64,000 nucleotides of DNA from Asaia sp003994335. Its GTDB lineage: Bacteria > Pseudomonadota > Alphaproteobacteria > Acetobacterales > Acetobacteraceae. The notes under the pieces were generated by a model. That model saw only the letters and a program-made list of their open reading frames with translations, searched no databases and was not told the DNA's origin. The DNA lies in contig NZ_JBBCOR010000001.1 of assembly GCF_037151175.1 (NCBI RefSeq), positions 1-64,000 of the forward strand. The letters run 5' to 3'. Both the position numbers and the translations under genes were made by a program. The stretch's first letter is position 1. Every line of letters begins with the position of its first letter. Shown in pieces: positions 60,905 through 64,000 of the stretch.

Positions 60905-63869
60905 ACCCAGAGAGCGGACGTAGCGGTCGGAATTTCCCCACGCCTACTTTGGAGCTACTGCGCCAGAGGTAATCGCCGGTCAGGTTGATATGCTCCCAAC
61001 CCAGCGGCGACAGGTACTGCAACAGCCCTTCATCGACACCATGGCCGTGGCCGCGCAAAGCATTCGCGGCGCGCTCCAGGTAGACCGTGTTCCACAGCAC
61101 GATGGCCGCCGTCACCAGGTTGAGGCCACTGGCCCGGTAGCGCTGCTGCTCGAAACTGCGGTCGCGGATTTCGCCCAGCCGGTTGAAGAACACCGCCCTG
61201 GCCAGCGCATTGCGGGCTTCGCCCTTGTTCAATCCGGCATGCACACGACGGCGTAGTTCCACGCTTTGCAGCCAGTCCAAGATGAACAGCGTGCGCTCGA
61301 TGCGCCCCAGCTCGCGCAGCGCAACGGCCAGGGCGTTCTGGCGCGGGTAGCTGCCGAGCTTGCGCAACATCAGCGAGGCCGTCACCGTGCCCTGTTTGAT
61401 CGAGGTAGCCAGGCGCAGGATTTCATCCCAATGGGCACGAATAGCCTTGATGTTCAACTTGTCGCTGCTAATCGTCGGTCTGAGTGCGTCGTAACTGGCT
61501 TCACCCTTAGGGATGAACAGCTTGGTGTCGCCCAGGGCGCGGATGCGCGGCGCGAAGCGGAAGCCCAGCAGATGCATGAGGGCAAAGACATGATCGGTGA
61601 AGCCCGCCGTGTCGGTGTAGTGCTCCTCGATGCGCAGGTCGGACTCGTGGTACAGCAGGCCGTCGAGCACGTAGGTCGAGTCGCGCACGCCGACGTTCAC
61701 GACCTTGGTGTGGAACGGCGCGTACTGGTCGGAGATGTGCGTGTAAAACGTCCGCCCTGGGCTGCTGCCATATTTCGGGTTGATGTGCCCGGTGCTCTCG
61801 GCCTTGCTGCCGGTGCGGAAGTTCTGGCCGTCCGACGATGACGTGGTGCCGTCACCCCAATGCTCGGCGAAGGGATGCCGGAACTGCGCGTTCACCAATT
61901 CGGCCAGCGCCGTCGAATAGGTTTCATCGCGGGTATGCCAGGCTTGTAGCCAGGCGAGCTTGGCATACGTTGTGCCGGGACAGGACTCGGCCATCTTGGT
62001 CAGGCCGAGATTGATCGCGTCGGCCAGTATGGTGGTCAGCAGCAGGTTCTTGTCCTTGGCCAGGTCGCCCGATTTCAGGTGCGTAAAGTGGCGGGTGAAG
62101 CCCGTCCATTCATCCACTTCCATAAGCAGTTCGGTGATCTTGATGTGCGGCAGGATCATCGCGGTCTGGTCGATCAGCGCCTGCGCGGTGTCAGGCACCG
62201 CCGCATCCAGAGGCGTGATCTTCAGGCCAGACTCGGTGATGATGGCGTCCGGCAGGTCGTTGGCCGCCGCCATGCGGTTGACGGTCGCAAGCTGTGTTTC
62301 TAGCAGCGTCAGCCGGTCATGCAGGTACTGGTCGCAGTTGGTGACCACAGCCAGCGGCAGTTCGCTGGCCAGCTTGAGGCTGGCGAATTTCACAGGCGGT
62401 ACCAGGTAGTCCTCGAAATCCTTGAACTGGCGTGAGCCTTGCACCCAGATGTCGCCGGAGCGCAGCGCGTTCTTCAGTTCCGACAGTGCGCACAACTCGT
62501 AGTAGCGCCGGTCGATGCCGGCATCGGTCATCACCAGCTTCTGCCAGCGCGGCTTGATGAAGTCGGTCGGCGCATCGGCAGGCACCTTGCGTGCGTTGTC
62601 GCTGTTCATGCCGCGCAGCACCTCGATGGCGTCCAGCACATCCTTGGCAGCGGGCGCAGCCCGCAGCTTGAGCACGGCGAGGAATTCCGGCGCGTACCGG
62701 CGTAACGTGGCGTAGCTCTCGCCGATGCGGTGCAGGAAATCGAAGTCCTCGGGCTGCGCGAGCTTCTGCGCTTCGGTGACATTTTCGGCGAAAGCATCCC
62801 AGGATAGTACGCCCTCGATGGCGGCGAACGGATCGCGGCCCGCTTGCTTGGCCTCGATCAGCGCCTGGCCGATGCGCCCGAACAGCCGCACCTTGGCGTT
62901 GATCGCCTTGCCGGATGCCTGAAACTGCTGCTGATGCTTGTTCTTGGCGGCGTTGAACAGCTTGCCCAGGATGCGGTCGTGCAAGTCGATGATTTCGTCG
63001 GTGACCGTGGCCATGCCCTCGATGGCGAGCGCGACCAGGGTGGCGTAGCGCCGCTGCGCCTCGAACTTGGCCAGGTCGGCGGGTGTCATCTGGCCACCCT
63101 CGCGGGCGATCTTGAGCAGGCGATTCTGGTGCACCGACCGCTCGACGCCGGAAGGCAGGTCGAGCGCCTGCCATGCCTTGAGGCGTTCGATGTGTTCGAG
63201 CATGTGCCGCGAATTGGGCTTGACGGGTGACTGGCGCAGCCAGGCCAGCCAGGTCGTTTTGCCGTTGTCCCGGCGTTTGAGCAGATCGTCAAGGCGGCGA
63301 CGATGCGCGTCCGATAGCGGTTCGGACAAGGTTTCGTAGATTTGCCGGTTGGCGCGGGTGATCGCCTCGGCACAGACGCGCTCGACAACATCCAGCGTCG
63401 GCAAGATGACGTGTCGGTGCCGCAGGTCGTCGAGAACACTGTTGGCCAGCATGATGCCCTTGTCGGTTTGCAAGGCCAACTCGGTCGCGGCATGGACAGC
63501 CTGCCGATAGTGCGCCAGGCCGAACGGCTCCATGCCCAAATATGCACGCAGCTCAAGCAGATGCTCGCGCCGGGTTTCTTCCCTCTCTGCATACTGTGGC
63601 CAGCACGATGGATCGATGCGCAGTTGCCGTCCGATCCATTGCAGCAGGGGCATCGGCACCGCAGCGTCGGGCAGCAGGCCCTGACCGGGAAAGCGCAATA
63701 AGCATAATTGCACCGCGACACCCAGGCGGTTGGCGTCACCGCGCCGCTGGCGGATTAGTGACAGGTCGGGTTCGCTGAACGTGTAGAGCCGGATGAGTTC
63801 GTCTTGGGTATCGGGCAACGCCAAGAGACTGTCGCGCTCTGCGGCGGAGAGGATTGAACGGCGGGGCAT
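60900..63869 (-). CDS. tnpA: Tn3-family transposase TnpA (Tn21 subgroup)
   Basis: 989 aa, full length for the family (about 990). The N-terminus 'MPRRSILSAAERDSLLALPD' and blocks 'RQSPVKPNSRHMLEHIERLK', 'GGQMTPADLAKFE', 'AKNKHQQQFQASGKAIN', 'YGSSPGRTFYTHISDQYAPF' and 'LQYLSPLGWEHINLTGDYLWR' closely match Tn21/Tn501-type transposases as recalled. DDE residues lie in the C-terminal half ('TTILADAINLG', 'SDQYAPFHTK', near-terminal Glu). The frame is uninterrupted, so the enzyme may be active. The upstream 131 bp show no gene. Confidence 0.96.
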   Translation of the reverse strand: MPRRSILSAAERDSLLALPDTQDELIRLYTFSEPDLSLIRQRRGDANRLGVAVQLCLLRFPGQGLLPDAAVPMPLLQWIGRQLRIDPSCWPQYAEREETRREHLLELRAYLGMEPFGLAHYRQAVHAATELALQTDKGIMLANSVLDDLRHRHVILPTLDVVERVCAEAITRANRQIYETLSEPLSDAHRRRLDDLLKRRDNGKTTWLAWLRQSPVKPNSRHMLEHIERLKAWQALDLPSGVERSVHQNRLLKIAREGGQMTPADLAKFEAQRRYATLVALAIEGMATVTDEIIDLHDRILGKLFNAAKNKHQQQFQASGKAINAKVRLFGRIGQALIEAKQAGRDPFAAIEGVLSWDAFAENVTEAQKLAQPEDFDFLHRIGESYATLRRYAPEFLAVLKLRAAPAAKDVLDAIEVLRGMNSDNARKVPADAPTDFIKPRWQKLVMTDAGIDRRYYELCALSELKNALRSGDIWVQGSRQFKDFEDYLVPPVKFASLKLASELPLAVVTNCDQYLHDRLTLLETQLATVNRMAAANDLPDAIITESGLKITPLDAAVPDTAQALIDQTAMILPHIKITELLMEVDEWTGFTRHFTHLKSGDLAKDKNLLLTTILADAINLGLTKMAESCPGTTYAKLAWLQAWHTRDETYSTALAELVNAQFRHPFAEHWGDGTTSSSDGQNFRTGSKAESTGHINPKYGSSPGRTFYTHISDQYAPFHTKVVNVGVRDSTYVLDGLLYHESDLRIEEHYTDTAGFTDHVFALMHLLGFRFAPRIRALGDTKLFIPKGEASYDALRPTISSDKLNIKAIRAHWDEILRLATSIKQGTVTASLMLRKLGSYPRQNALAVALRELGRIERTLFILDWLQSVELRRRVHAGLNKGEARNALARAVFFNRLGEIRDRSFEQQRYRASGLNLVTAAIVLWNTVYLERAANALRGHGHGVDEGLLQYLSPLGWEHINLTGDYLWRSSSKVGVGKFRPLRPLSGS

Positions 63870-64000
63870 GCAGTCTCCTTCTTCTCAAAAACGTAGGTTT
63901 GCGACAATCCCGCTCAACCCTCTGGCGCGGTACAGCAAATCAATGCGTTGCGATTCTCGAAAACAGTTCTTGAAACTTTATTCTTGAATTCTTATCATAT

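Larger units (their letters stand above)
60867..64000. mobile_element. Tn3-family transposon, left end (continues past window)
   Basis: Terminal inverted repeat at 60867 plus a full-length TnpA gene reading toward that end, inserted into a metallophosphoesterase gene. The rest of the element (resolvase, res site, cargo, right repeat) is not within the window; 63870-64000 shows only AT-rich sequence that could belong to a res region or to cargo. Confidence 0.88.

Noticed and set aside
63793..63987. Plus-strand ORF across the start of tnpA
   Set aside because: It overlaps the tnpA start region in antisense, has no ribosome binding site and does not resemble a resolvase or other Tn3-family gene.

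Overview
The window looks like chromosomal DNA of an acetic acid bacterium (Acetobacteraceae, Alphaproteobacteria). This is an inference from gene content: a bo3-type ubiquinol oxidase operon (cyoABCD), an alphaproteobacterial LexA box of the GTTC-N7-GTTC type in front of an imuA-imuB-dnaE2 cassette, a ChvE-type monosaccharide ABC transporter, an aerobic-type cobaltochelatase cluster under a cobalamin riboswitch, an OprB porin, a GH15 glycosidase, and Hint-domain proteins with beta-repeat N-termini. Base composition is GC-rich throughout except for one AT-rich patch at 34.1-34.95 kb. No rRNA, tRNA or CRISPR array was recognised.

Layout. 0.5-3.5 kb: a TonB-dependent siderophore receptor with a Fur-box-like sequence in front of it, and a DUF421 membrane protein. 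3.8-9.5 kb: SOS mutagenesis operon imuA-imuB-orf88-dnaE2, all junctions overlapping. 9.6-14.9 kb: TfoX-like protein, exported aspartyl protease, cyclophilin, small membrane protein, and a glutathionylspermidine-synthase-like ATP-grasp gene with a small membrane partner. 15-19 kb: chvE-mmsA-mmsB sugar ABC transporter. 19.7-22.9 kb: small ORF, lipoprotein, EnvZ/OmpR-like two-component pair. 23-32.7 kb: cobalamin riboswitch, DUF1636-cobW-cobN-cobB-cobC, then a large TonB-dependent receptor.

32.8-35.3 kb is a scar region. It holds the C-terminal remnant of a Hint-domain gene, a decayed IS6-family element, an AT-rich orphan toxin-tail/immunity pair of contact-dependent-inhibition type, and two further IS6 ends fused back to back. 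35.6-39.1 kb: OprB porin and GH15 glycosidase. 39.4-44.2 kb: luciferase-like oxidoreductase, ClC channel, two cation diffusion facilitators with overlapping genes. 44.8-49.3 kb: M28 peptidase, COG2509-type flavoprotein, SDR. 49.7-55.9 kb: intact 698-residue Hint-domain protein converging on cyoABCD. 56.1-60.2 kb: secreted protein of unknown function, cardiolipin synthase, pabB-pabC. 60.3-64 kb: a metallophosphoesterase gene cut by a Tn3-family (Tn21-like) transposon whose right part lies outside the window.

The most unusual parts are the 33-35 kb scar with its orphan immunity module and broken Hint paralogue, the unexplained 88-residue ORF embedded in the SOS mutasome operon, a 17-nt poly-C tract upstream of the porin, and the transposon-disrupted phosphoesterase.
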